NCBI GenBank assembly: GCA_934503195.1
Contig: CAKSVM010000035.1
Span: forward strand, 1-31,248
Length of the DNA stretch: 31,248 bases
Direction: 5' to 3'
Origin: an uncultured Eubacteriales bacterium
GTDB taxonomy: Bacteria > Bacillota > Clostridia > Oscillospirales > CAG-272
Below the pieces are notes generated by a model. That model was not told the origin of the DNA. It worked only from the letters and a program-made list of their open reading frames with translations, and searched no databases. Numbering within the stretch: position 1 is the first letter of the stretch; every line of letters begins with the position of its first letter. The position numbers and the translations under genes were made by a program. Positions 1 to 6,007 of this stretch are shown here, piece by piece.

Positions 1-77
1 TATTTTCTCAGCCTGTCATATACAAGCGACAGGTATCTCTCCGCGCAGCGTATAGTCCAGTTCGCGAGTGTTCCACG
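1..77 (-). pseudogene. tnpC: IS66 transposase TnpC internal fragment
   Basis: The minus-strand frame from 77 to the left edge reads RGTLANW, then IRCAERYLSLVYDRLRK. This resembles the conserved block of IS66 transposases around 'LSRQTMANWxIRCAExYLxPxYDRL', which lies well inside the protein. In the same frame just upstream there are two stop codons (at about 78-80 and 87-89) and no recognisable N-terminal TnpC sequence between this point and the end of tnpB. The gene is therefore 5'-deleted or badly decayed, and the rest lies outside the window. The family call rests on a short match plus the tnpA-tnpB context. Confidence 0.55.
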
Positions 78-193
78 TTACATACTCAATTATACGATGT
101 TCTTATTATGCCATGCCGCGAAGGATAATTCAACCGGATAGTGTGTATTTTCCCTTGCCATTCAATAAACTTTACTGACAACCTTACGTACAA

Positions 194-547
194 TTACAGA
201 CAGTGTTCCGGAACCACCTTGCGTATGCTCGGAGTAATTGATTGTCCTGACATAAGCCAGTCAAATTGTTCCTGTGTCATGTCCATGACCTCGTCCCTGG
301 TTCTCGGCCATTGATACCTTCCGTCGAGCAGACGTTTGTATACGAGAACGAATCCGTCGCCTTCCCATTCAAGATACTTGATCTTGTCGGGCTTTCTGCC
401 ACAGAACATGAACAGCACGTTTTTCTGGAATGGGTCGATTTCCAGCGTCTGACGTATCGTTGCCGCCAGTCCGTCTATTCCCTGGCGCAGATCTGTGTAA
501 CCGCAGGCGATGTAGATTTTCTTATATCCGGAAGCGTTATTCAGCAT
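194..547 (-). CDS. tnpB: IS66 family accessory protein TnpB
   Basis: This 117-residue protein matches the IS66 Orf2/TnpB family in length and in its hallmark block IYIACGYTDLRQGIDGLAA near residues 11-29, followed by LFMFCGRKPDKIK and a C-terminal RYQWPRT segment. TnpB is needed with TnpA and TnpC for IS66 transposition, but its biochemical role is not established. It overlaps the end of tnpA by 11 bases, which fits translational coupling. The frame is intact even though the neighbouring transposase gene is not, so the protein is probably made but cannot support movement of this copy on its own. Confidence 0.92.
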   Translation of the reverse strand: MLNNASGYKKIYIACGYTDLRQGIDGLAATIRQTLEIDPFQKNVLFMFCGRKPDKIKYLEWEGDGFVLVYKRLLDGRYQWPRTRDEVMDMTQEQFDWLMSGQSITPSIRKVVPEHCL

Positions 548-869
548 CGAGCATTACCCGTAACAGACGTTCCAGCGTTTCGACAGACGCGTCGTTTATC
601 TCGATTGTTCCTTTCGCGGTGACGACGCGGACATCATTTGATTTGCCGCTTTTGGTGACGATCGGGACTTCCGCGAATTCGGGAGCGTTATGTTCAATAC
701 TCCGACAGACCGATTTCCTTACACGCCGAAGACGGTAGTAGTACGCGTTAGTTGTCATTCCATGCTCCAGGCACCACTCGAGCACATTCTTTCCGCTCTG
801 CTTCTGTTCCCGTATTATCTCGCTCCACTGACTCAGCCGGTATTCGGCTTTGTATTCCGTGACTTGCAT
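537..869 (-). CDS. tnpA: IS66 family accessory protein TnpA
   Basis: This protein of about 110 residues resembles IS66 Orf1/TnpA. It has an N-terminal helix-turn-helix-like part (SQWSEIIREQKQSGKNVLEWCLEHG) with the typical following YYYRLRRVR, then a short C-terminal segment. I place the start at 869 rather than the upstream in-frame ATG at 875: the GGAGG at about 877-881 is seven bases from the ATG at 869 but only one from the other. It is the first gene of the element and overlaps tnpB. A TATAAT at 937-942 (minus strand) and a hairpin at 896-930 lie in its upstream region. Confidence 0.85.
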   Translation of the reverse strand: MQVTEYKAEYRLSQWSEIIREQKQSGKNVLEWCLEHGMTTNAYYYRLRRVRKSVCRSIEHNAPEFAEVPIVTKSGKSNDVRVVTAKGTIEINDASVETLERLLRVMLDAE

Positions 870-895
870 TTCCATGCCTCCATTGGGGTTTTAAT

Positions 896-930
896 TGAAA
901 AACTTGATTATCTTGAGTTCAAGTTTTTCA
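896..930. repeat. 12-bp perfect inverted repeat upstream of tnpA
   Basis: TGAAAAACTTGA at 896-907 is perfectly complementary to TCAAGTTTTTCA at 919-930 with an 11-base spacer. It lies between a TATAAT (937-942, minus strand) and the tnpA ribosome binding site, so it would form a hairpin in the tnpA mRNA leader or serve as an operator. The A/T-rich stem with flanking T-runs could also stop outside transcription entering the element. Confidence 0.7.
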
Positions 931-1071
931 ACTTATATTATAGCACTTTGGGGGGCGGTTGGGGAGGTACGCGTGGTTGCGCTGGTACGTTTTCGCGGCC
1001 GGCATTCGTGGTTCTATGAAAATGAGAAAGCGCGGCAGCCGAAGGCCGAAGGCGGCGCGAAGCGGCGTCGG

Positions 1072-1202
1072 CCTCGCCTTGCGAGGTCGATTGCGCGCGA
1101 AAGCGCGCAACCTTCACTCGCGTCCGGGCGGCGAAGCCGCCCGGACGCGAGCCGTTCCGGCGCGCCGGAACACGCGGAGCGCGGCGTTTGCCGCGCTCCG
1201 CG
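1072..1202. repeat. Cluster of five consecutive perfect hairpins
   Basis: Five perfect inverted repeats follow each other with little spacing. They are 1072-1086 (6-bp stem, loop CTT), 1091-1110 (8-bp stem TTGCGCGC, loop GAAA), 1117-1151 (16-bp stem, loop GAA), 1154-1171 (18-base palindrome GTTCCGGCGCGCCGGAAC) and 1173-1202 (13-bp stem, loop GTTT). The block lies downstream of metQ (minus strand) and beside the IS66 remnant. None is followed by a run of T on either strand, so they are not ordinary intrinsic terminators. An mRNA-stabilising 3' structure or a modular palindromic repeat element are both possible. The rest of the 951-1263 gap shows no gene I can support. Confidence 0.9.
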
Positions 1203-1263
1203 CCCCTCTGGCGATTCTGTCAGACTAAAAATCCATAAACCGAAGAAAATCCGCGTCCGTAAA

Positions 1264-2070
1264 TTACTTCATCGGTACAACCGCGCCGTTGTAGTTGTCG
1301 GTGATGTACTTCGCGATCTCGTCGGAGGTCAGAACCTCAATGAGAGCCTTGATCTTCGGAAGATTCTCGTTGCCTTCCTTGACGACGAGGATGTTGACGT
1401 ATTCCTGCTTGATAGCGACCGACTCGGAGTTCTCAACCGCGATCGCGTCAGCGACCTTCAGTCCGGCACCGAGCGCGTAGTTGCCGTTGATGACAGCGCA
1501 CGCGACTTCGTCAAGAACCGACGGGAGAAGAGCGGCTTCCATTTCCTTGATATCGACGCCCTTCGGATTTTCGATGATATCCTTCTTGGTAGCGTTGATG
1601 CCGACGCCCTCGGTCAGCTTGATGACTCCGTTCTCAGCGAGGAGAAGGAGCGCGCGCGCTTCGTTGGTCGGGTCGTTCGGAACGGCGATCGAATCGCCGG
1701 ACTTCAGATCGGAAAGCGACTTGCGGGTTCCGGCGTAGACTCCGAACGGCTCGTAGTGAACATTCGCGACGTTCACGAGATGAGTTTTGTTCTCGGCGTT
1801 GAAGTTGTTGAGGTAGTTGATGTGCTGGAAGTAGTTAGCGTCGACCTCGCCGTCCTCGGTAGCGGTGTTCGGCGTGATGTAGTCGTTCATGATCTTGACT
1901 TCAAGCTCATAGCCTTTTTCCTTGAGGAGAGGCTTGCACTGTTCGAGGATCTCGGCGTGCGGAGCGGGAGTAGCGGCGACGGTGATCTTCTTGTCGTCCG
2001 ATTTGCCGCCGCAGGCGGTGATTCCGAGCGCGATAGCGGCCGTGAGAATGATGGATACTAACTTTTTCAT
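1264..2070 (-). CDS. metQ: Methionine-binding lipoprotein MetQ
   Basis: This is the substrate-binding protein of the MetNIQ methionine ABC importer, 268 residues as usual for the NlpA family. It starts with a lipoprotein signal peptide ending in the lipobox GITAC, so Cys20 would be lipidated and the mature protein anchored outside the membrane. Family motifs include ITVAATPAPHAEIL at the mature N-terminus, NYFQHINYL, PNDPTNEARAL and the C-terminal SDEIAKYI. It follows metI by 25 bases with an AAGGAG about ten bases before the ATG. The bound ligand could be L- or D-methionine or a related sulphur compound; the operon supports methionine. Confidence 0.93.
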   Translation of the reverse strand: MKKLVSIILTAAIALGITACGGKSDDKKITVAATPAPHAEILEQCKPLLKEKGYELEVKIMNDYITPNTATEDGEVDANYFQHINYLNNFNAENKTHLVNVANVHYEPFGVYAGTRKSLSDLKSGDSIAVPNDPTNEARALLLLAENGVIKLTEGVGINATKKDIIENPKGVDIKEMEAALLPSVLDEVACAVINGNYALGAGLKVADAIAVENSESVAIKQEYVNILVVKEGNENLPKIKALIEVLTSDEIAKYITDNYNGAVVPMK

Positions 2071-2095
2071 GATAATTTATCTCCTTTTTGGATAA

Positions 2096-2755
2096 TTATT
2101 TGTTTCTGATTCGTTTGTCGCATTTCTTAGCGACGAAATTGAGTGTTTCCTGCATGATCTGCACGAGAATTATTAGTAAGATCGACGAGATGTACATCGC
2201 CGGCTTATTGAAGCGGTAGAGACCGTACTGGATCGCCATCTGTCCGAGTCCGCCGCCCGCAATGAGGTAGGTCATCGGCGTGTAGCCGAGTATCGTGGTT
2301 ATCGCGATCGCCGAGCCGACGATGAGCGAGGGCTTTGCCTCGGGGATCAGCACCTTCATGATGAGCTGAAGATTGTTCGAACCCATCGACTGCGCCGCCT
2401 CGATGACTCCGCGGTCAACCTCGCGGAAGGACGATTCGATCATCCGCGCCACGAAAGGAGCCGCCGCGATCACGAGATACACGATAAATGCGTTGTCGCC
2501 GATCTTCTTTCCGACGATGAGCTTTGCCACGGGCTGAGTCATGACAAGCAGAATGACGAAGGGAATCGAACGGATGATGTTGACCACTACTCCGACGGCC
2601 TTGTTGACCGGAGAGTTAGGGAAGATTCCCGACTTGTCAGTGCCGTAGAGAAGCACTCCGAGCGGGATTCCGATGAGATATGACAGAACGGTTGAAATAA
2701 GCGTTATCTTGAGCGTTACGAGTATCGCCTCTATATAATCTGCCGCCGTGATCAT
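2096..2755 (-). CDS. metI: Methionine ABC transporter permease MetI
   Basis: This 219-residue integral membrane protein is the permease of the MetNIQ importer. Five hydrophobic segments can be seen, and the cytoplasmic coupling loop appears as ESSFREVDRGVIEAAQSMGSN, with the EAA motif that docks on the ATPase. Its ATG overlaps the metN stop codon by four bases (ATGA), which indicates translational coupling and equal dosage of the two subunits. Confidence 0.94.
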   Translation of the reverse strand: MITAADYIEAILVTLKITLISTVLSYLIGIPLGVLLYGTDKSGIFPNSPVNKAVGVVVNIIRSIPFVILLVMTQPVAKLIVGKKIGDNAFIVYLVIAAAPFVARMIESSFREVDRGVIEAAQSMGSNNLQLIMKVLIPEAKPSLIVGSAIAITTILGYTPMTYLIAGGGLGQMAIQYGLYRFNKPAMYISSILLIILVQIMQETLNFVAKKCDKRIRNK

Positions 2756-3744
2756 TCCGCCACCTCCTCATATTTGTAATTCTTTGAATTGAGATATTTA
2801 ATTATGCGTTCGGACGCCGCGGCGTCCTCGGGAAGCTGCAAAAGCATCTGACCGAAGGCCTTTCCGCCTATGTCCTTTGTGTCCGCGCCCATGATGTTCA
2901 CGGCCGCGCGGCATTCAAGGCAGATGTTGGCGACAACCGGCTCGAAGGACGACTGACCGTCAAAGACGAGTCTTATGATCCTTCCGCCAGTGAAGTTCTT
3001 CGCCGCTCCGCCCTTGGGGAGAATCAGATCGCGCGCGATATCTGACTTCGGCGAGAGGAAGACCTCCTTGACCGATCCGGTCTCGACGACGTTTCCATGG
3101 TCAAGCACCGCGACCTTGTTGCAGATCTGCTCGACAACCTTCATTTCGTGGGTTATGATTATCACCGTGACGCCGAGCTTTTCGTTGATCTCCTTGAGAA
3201 GCGCGAGGATTGAGCGCGTCGTGTTCGGGTCAAGAGCCGACGTGGCCTCGTCGCAGAGGAGAACCTCCGGGTCGGTCGCCAGCGCGCGGGCGATCGCGAC
3301 TCTCTGCTTCTGTCCGCCCGAAAGCTGCGCCGGGTAGGCATTAAGCCTGTCCGAAAGACCGACGATTCCGAGAAGCTCCTTGGCCTTTTCGATCTGCTTT
3401 GCCTTAGGCACGCCCGAGATTTCCATCGGGTAGCAGACGTTCTTAAGTGCGGTGCGCTGGGAGAGAAGATTGAAGCTCTGGAAGATCATCGTGATCTTGC
3501 GGCGTTTTTCGCGAAGCTCCGCCGGGGAGAGCGCGCAGAGGTCGGTTCCGTCAAAGAGAACCTGTCCCTCGGTCGGACGTTCAAGAAGGTTTATACAGCG
3601 CACCAGTGTGGACTTTCCCGCGCCCGAGAGACCGATTATTCCGAATATGTCGCCCTTTTCTATTCTGAGTGAGACGCCGTTCACGGCCTCGACGGTGCCC
3701 GAGGTCGTCTCGAAATGCTTGCTCACGTTTACAAGTTCTATCAA
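2752..3744 (-). CDS. metN: Methionine ABC transporter ATP-binding protein MetN
   Basis: This is the ATPase of the MetNIQ importer, about 330 residues. It shows Walker A GLSGAGKS, Q-loop IFQSFNL, ABC signature LSGGQKQRVAIARAL, Walker B VLLCDEATSALDP and the H-loop histidine in ITHEM. The C-terminal part from roughly residue 250 looks like the NIL regulatory domain that in MetN binds methionine and inhibits transport when the amino acid is abundant. I choose a TTG start at 3744, seven bases after AAAAGGAG, because the longer reading to 3804 would run through the leader terminator and adds residues unlike the family. It is the first large gene of the operon. Confidence 0.93.
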   Translation of the reverse strand: MIELVNVSKHFETTSGTVEAVNGVSLRIEKGDIFGIIGLSGAGKSTLVRCINLLERPTEGQVLFDGTDLCALSPAELREKRRKITMIFQSFNLLSQRTALKNVCYPMEISGVPKAKQIEKAKELLGIVGLSDRLNAYPAQLSGGQKQRVAIARALATDPEVLLCDEATSALDPNTTRSILALLKEINEKLGVTVIIITHEMKVVEQICNKVAVLDHGNVVETGSVKEVFLSPKSDIARDLILPKGGAAKNFTGGRIIRLVFDGQSSFEPVVANICLECRAAVNIMGADTKDIGGKAFGQMLLQLPEDAAASERIIKYLNSKNYKYEEVAE

Positions 3745-3773
3745 AATGTTTCTCCTTTTCGGTGATAAGAAAA

Positions 3774-3802
3774 GTCCGGGACGCGATATTTTGCTCCCGG
3801 AC
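3774..3802 (-). terminator. Intrinsic terminator (attenuator) in the metNIQ leader
   Basis: On the minus strand GTCCGGGA (3802-3795) pairs with TCCCGGAC (3781-3774). A 13-base loop, itself containing a GC/GC pair, separates them, and TTTTCTT follows. It lies between the leader ORF and the metN start, so it would stop transcription before the transporter genes. A second GC-matched copy upstream (plus-strand GTCCGGGAGC at 3874-3883) can pair with the same 5' arm over ten bases and would prevent the terminator from forming. Confidence 0.8.
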
Positions 3803-3836
3803 AAAAGTACCTATGGAAATTCTGTCTGATCCGGCG

Positions 3837-3944
3837 TCAGATGGCGACGCCGAAAGAACTCCCGACTTTACTCGTCCGGGAGCGGAGCATTCGACCGCAT
3901 CTGAAGTTGGCGCGAAGCAGATTTTCAAAATAGTTTGCCATCAT
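3837..3944 (-). CDS. 35-codon leader ORF upstream of metN
   Basis: A short ORF begins at an ATG-ATG pair (3944 or 3941) six bases after a strong AAGGAGG. It encodes MMANYFENLLRANFRCGRM, then LRSRTSKVGSSFGVAI, and ends at a TGA (3839-3837). The promoter just upstream and the terminator just downstream suggest a regulatory leader peptide rather than an enzyme. Codons 21-24 contain GCTCCCGGAC, which can pair either with GTCGGGAG a few codons later or with the 5' arm of the terminator. The stop codon lies at the edge of a nine-pair hairpin (3830-3854). I do not recognise the peptide. The mechanism is inference; the RBS, frame and pairings are visible. Confidence 0.65.
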   Translation of the reverse strand: MMANYFENLLRANFRCGRMLRSRTSKVGSSFGVAI

Positions 3945-3972
3945 CGAATTCCTCCTTACTTGGTATGTATAT

Positions 3973-4001
3973 ATTCTAGCACATAAACACGAATCTGTCA
4001 A
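3973..4001 (-). promoter_or_regulatory. Sigma-A promoter of the metNIQ operon
   Basis: Minus strand TTGACA (4001-3996), a 17-base spacer and TAGAAT (3978-3973). The expected start point is about 25 bases before the RBS of the leader ORF. Confidence 0.85.
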
Positions 4002-4010
4002 TAGTCAGAC

Positions 4011-4039
4011 TGTACAAATTTATCATCTGAATTTGTACA
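4011..4039. promoter_or_regulatory. Perfect inverted repeat, candidate operator for metNIQ
   Basis: TGTACAAATT (4011-4020) and AATTTGTACA (4030-4039) form a perfect 10-bp inverted repeat with a nine-base spacer. It lies ten bases upstream of the metNIQ -35 box and just after the PurF-like gene. The stem is A/T-rich and has no T-run after it on the minus strand, so a protein-binding site is more likely than a terminator. No regulator is identified. Confidence 0.6.
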
Positions 4040-4051
4040 ATGTGCTGTCGC

Positions 4052-5470
4052 TTATTCTTTGCCGTCCCAGCAGTAGGTGCAGAGATTCTCAGCAGGGATG
4101 CCGACCGACGCCAGAAGATCGTCAAGACGGTGGAATCTGAGCGACGTGAAGTTCATTTCCTTTCGGATCTCCTCGACCATGTTCGCGTATTCCTTCGTGT
4201 CGGGGTTCGAGTAGAGATTGAGCTTCGCGTTCGCGGCCTCCTCGCTTCCCTCAAGCTTCAGAATGACGCGTCTTGCGATGAGATCCATCTCGCTCGTGCT
4301 GCGTGAGAAATTGAGATATCTGCATCCGTACATGATCGGCGGGCAGGCCGGACGGATGTGAACCTCTTTCGCGCCTGACTGGTAAAGGAATTCGGTCGTC
4401 TCACGAAGCTGCGTGCCGCGGACGATCGAGTCGTCGATGAGCAGAAGCTTTTTGCCACGGATCAGCGCGTCGATCGGGATGAGCTTCATTCTCGCAATGA
4501 GATTCCGCTTTGACTGAATCGTCGGCATGAAGGAGCGCGGCCAGGTCGGCGTGTATTTTATGAAGGGACGCGCGAAGGGGATTCCCGATTCGTTCGCGTA
4601 GCCGATCGCGTGAGCCGTTCCCGAATCGGGGACTCCGGCGACGATATCCGGCTTCACCTCGTCGGTATCGCGCTTCGCGAGCATCGCGCCGCAGTTGTAG
4701 CGCATCTGCTCGACGTTGACTCCCTCGTACGATGAGGTAGTGTAGCCGTAGTAAACCCACAGGAAGGTGCAGATCCGCATCTTTTCGGTGGGCGGAAGAA
4801 CCGTCTCACATTTTTCGGCATTGAAGAAGACGACCTCGGAAGGCCCGAGCTCGCGGTAATCGGTGTAGCCGAGATTGAGATAAGCGAAGCTCTCGAACGA
4901 CGCGCAGAAGGCGTCGGCCTTCTTTCCGATGACGATCGGAGTTCGTCCGAGACGGTCACGCGCGGCGTAGATTCCCTCGGCCGTGAGGACGAGCATCGTC
5001 ATCGAGCCGTCGATAAGCGTCTGCGCGTATCTGATTCCCTCGGGGATCGAGTCCTTCTGGGTGATCAGCGAGGCGACGAGCTCGGTCGGGTTGACGTCGC
5101 CGCCGCTCATTTCGAGAAAGTGAGTGTAGCCCTTGTCAAAGCAGAGCTCGATGAGCTTATTGATATTGTTGATCCGCCCGACGGTGGTTATCGCGAAGTT
5201 TCCGAGGTGCGAGCGGACGATGAGCGGCTGGGGCTCGCTGTCCGAGATACAGCCGATGCCCGAGTGTCCGGTCATTTCGGTTATGTCGTTTTCGAATTTT
5301 GTGCGGAAGGGCGAGTTTTCGATGTTGTGAATCGAACGCTGAAAGCCCTTTTCGCGGTCATAAACCGCCATACCTCCGCGTCTTGTGCCGAGGTGCGAGT
5401 GGTAATCGGTACCGAAAAAGAGATCGAAGACGCAGTCGCCTTTCGATACCGCTCCGAATAATCCTCCCAT
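4052..5470 (-). CDS. PurF-like protein with a degenerate glutaminase domain
   Basis: The 472-residue protein aligns along its length with amidophosphoribosyltransferase (PurF), which makes phosphoribosylamine from PRPP and glutamine. The C-terminal phosphoribosyltransferase half keeps VPDSGTAHAIGYANESGIPF and the PRPP loop LLIDDSIVRGTQ. Cysteines in ICTFLW, ACPPIMYGC and LCTYC match positions of the Fe-S ligands in Bacillus-type PurF. The N-terminal half has lost the catalytic machinery: the nucleophile Cys after Met is Gly (MGGLFGA instead of MCGVFG), and the oxyanion HNG motif reads TVG in AITTVGRINN. It should not hydrolyse glutamine. It might use ammonia, bind PRPP as a sensor, or do something else. 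It follows the DUF1294 gene by 21 bases. Confidence 0.85.
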   Translation of the reverse strand: MGGLFGAVSKGDCVFDLFFGTDYHSHLGTRRGGMAVYDREKGFQRSIHNIENSPFRTKFENDITEMTGHSGIGCISDSEPQPLIVRSHLGNFAITTVGRINNINKLIELCFDKGYTHFLEMSGGDVNPTELVASLITQKDSIPEGIRYAQTLIDGSMTMLVLTAEGIYAARDRLGRTPIVIGKKADAFCASFESFAYLNLGYTDYRELGPSEVVFFNAEKCETVLPPTEKMRICTFLWVYYGYTTSSYEGVNVEQMRYNCGAMLAKRDTDEVKPDIVAGVPDSGTAHAIGYANESGIPFARPFIKYTPTWPRSFMPTIQSKRNLIARMKLIPIDALIRGKKLLLIDDSIVRGTQLRETTEFLYQSGAKEVHIRPACPPIMYGCRYLNFSRSTSEMDLIARRVILKLEGSEEAANAKLNLYSNPDTKEYANMVEEIRKEMNFTSLRFHRLDDLLASVGIPAENLCTYCWDGKE

Positions 5471-5491
5471 AAATATGCCTGTCCTTTCATG

Positions 5492-5818
5492 TCAGCAATT
5501 TGTGTACCGTGATAGGATTATCACGGCAGCAATTATCAGGGTGTGAAGCGTGAGCGCGAGCGGAATTGTCACGACGAATTTCGTGTGAAGGGTCTTGTGC
5601 CTCAAAAGCTGCATTCCGAGAAGCGCGCCGAGCGAGCCTCCGAGAAAAGCGACGCCGATCAGTCTTGCCTCGGGTATCCGCCACGCGCCGCGCTTTGACT
5701 TTGCCTTGTCGACGGCGTAGAGAATGAAAGCGAGAAGATTCATAAAGGCGAGATAAATGAGAAAAGCGAGTCTGTATTTAACAATGAAGTCGATGACCGA
5801 CACAAGAAATTCCGGCAT
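5492..5818 (-). CDS. DUF1294 family small membrane protein
   Basis: This 108-residue protein has four hydrophobic segments and the family's signature between them: AVDKAKSKRGAWRIPEARLIGVAFLGGSLGALLGMQLLRHKT, where the charged WRIPE-type loop and the GG-x-GALLGM segment are typical of DUF1294 (YsdA-like). The function of the family is unknown; it sits in the cytoplasmic membrane. The ATG is seven bases after CGGAGG. It is the first gene of a likely two-gene unit with the PurF-like gene. Confidence 0.88.
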   Translation of the reverse strand: MPEFLVSVIDFIVKYRLAFLIYLAFMNLLAFILYAVDKAKSKRGAWRIPEARLIGVAFLGGSLGALLGMQLLRHKTLHTKFVVTIPLALTLHTLIIAAVIILSRYTNC

Positions 5819-5850
5819 AACATAACCTCCGTTAAGTCGCGCTTAAAATA

Positions 5851-5879
5851 ATTATACCACAACTATCGCCCGAAATCAA
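5851..5879 (-). promoter_or_regulatory. Sigma-A promoter of the DUF1294/PurF-like unit
   Basis: Minus strand TTGATT (5879-5874), 17-base spacer, TATAAT (5856-5851), with TGG immediately before the -10 (extended -10). Confidence 0.8.
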
Positions 5880-5944
5880 GTGTGAAATATGAATTTATTT
5901 CCCGCTTGCCGCCCGAAGTGCCAGAGTCGTGATTTCTCCGGCTG

Positions 5945-5972
5945 ACCGACTCGGAAAGCGCGGCATAGAATG
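5945..5972 (+). promoter_or_regulatory. Candidate mother-cell (sigma-K-like) promoter of spoVFAB
   Basis: The AC of GCTGACCG (5945-5946), a 17-base spacer and CATAGAATG (5964-5972) fit the sigma-K pattern AC-N16/17-CATAnnnTA except for the last base. The same arrangement, including GCTGACCG, lies upstream of cotJABC. In Bacillus subtilis spoVF is under sigma-K control. The assignment here is from pattern and context only. Confidence 0.55.
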
Positions 5973-6007
5973 GAATTGTACGAAAAAACTCTATGGAAGG
6001 TGCGGTT

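Larger units (their letters stand above)
1..950 (-). mobile_element. IS66-family insertion sequence, partial and decayed
   Basis: The block holds the IS66 accessory pair tnpA-tnpB in the usual order on the minus strand, followed by a scrap of the transposase tnpC that runs off the left edge. In intact elements the transposase is about 500 residues and starts soon after tnpB; here its N-terminal part is missing and stop codons interrupt the join. I could not identify a terminal inverted repeat or target duplication. The outer boundary near 950 is an estimate based on the promoter-like TATAAT upstream of tnpA and the change to GC-rich sequence. Confidence 0.7.

Noticed and set aside
1072..1202. 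CRISPR array or simple terminator for metQ
   Set aside because: The hairpins differ in sequence and length, there are no regular repeats and spacers, and no T-run follows on either strand.
895..2061. 388-residue plus-strand ORF opposite metQ
   Set aside because: It is the mirror of the metQ frame, starts inside the IS66 leader, runs through the hairpin cluster, has no RBS, and is rich in Arg/Asp/Val as antisense frames are in GC-rich genes.
2752..3804. Longer 350-residue MetN starting at 3804
   Set aside because: The extra N-terminus is encoded by the leader terminator and has no RBS; a TTG at 3744 with AAAAGGAG gives the usual MetN N-terminus.
3764..3944. SAM (S-box) or T-box riboswitch before metN
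   Set aside because: The conserved S-box core and the T-box AGGGTGGNACCGCG sequence are not present; a leader ORF with attenuator pairing explains the visible structure better.
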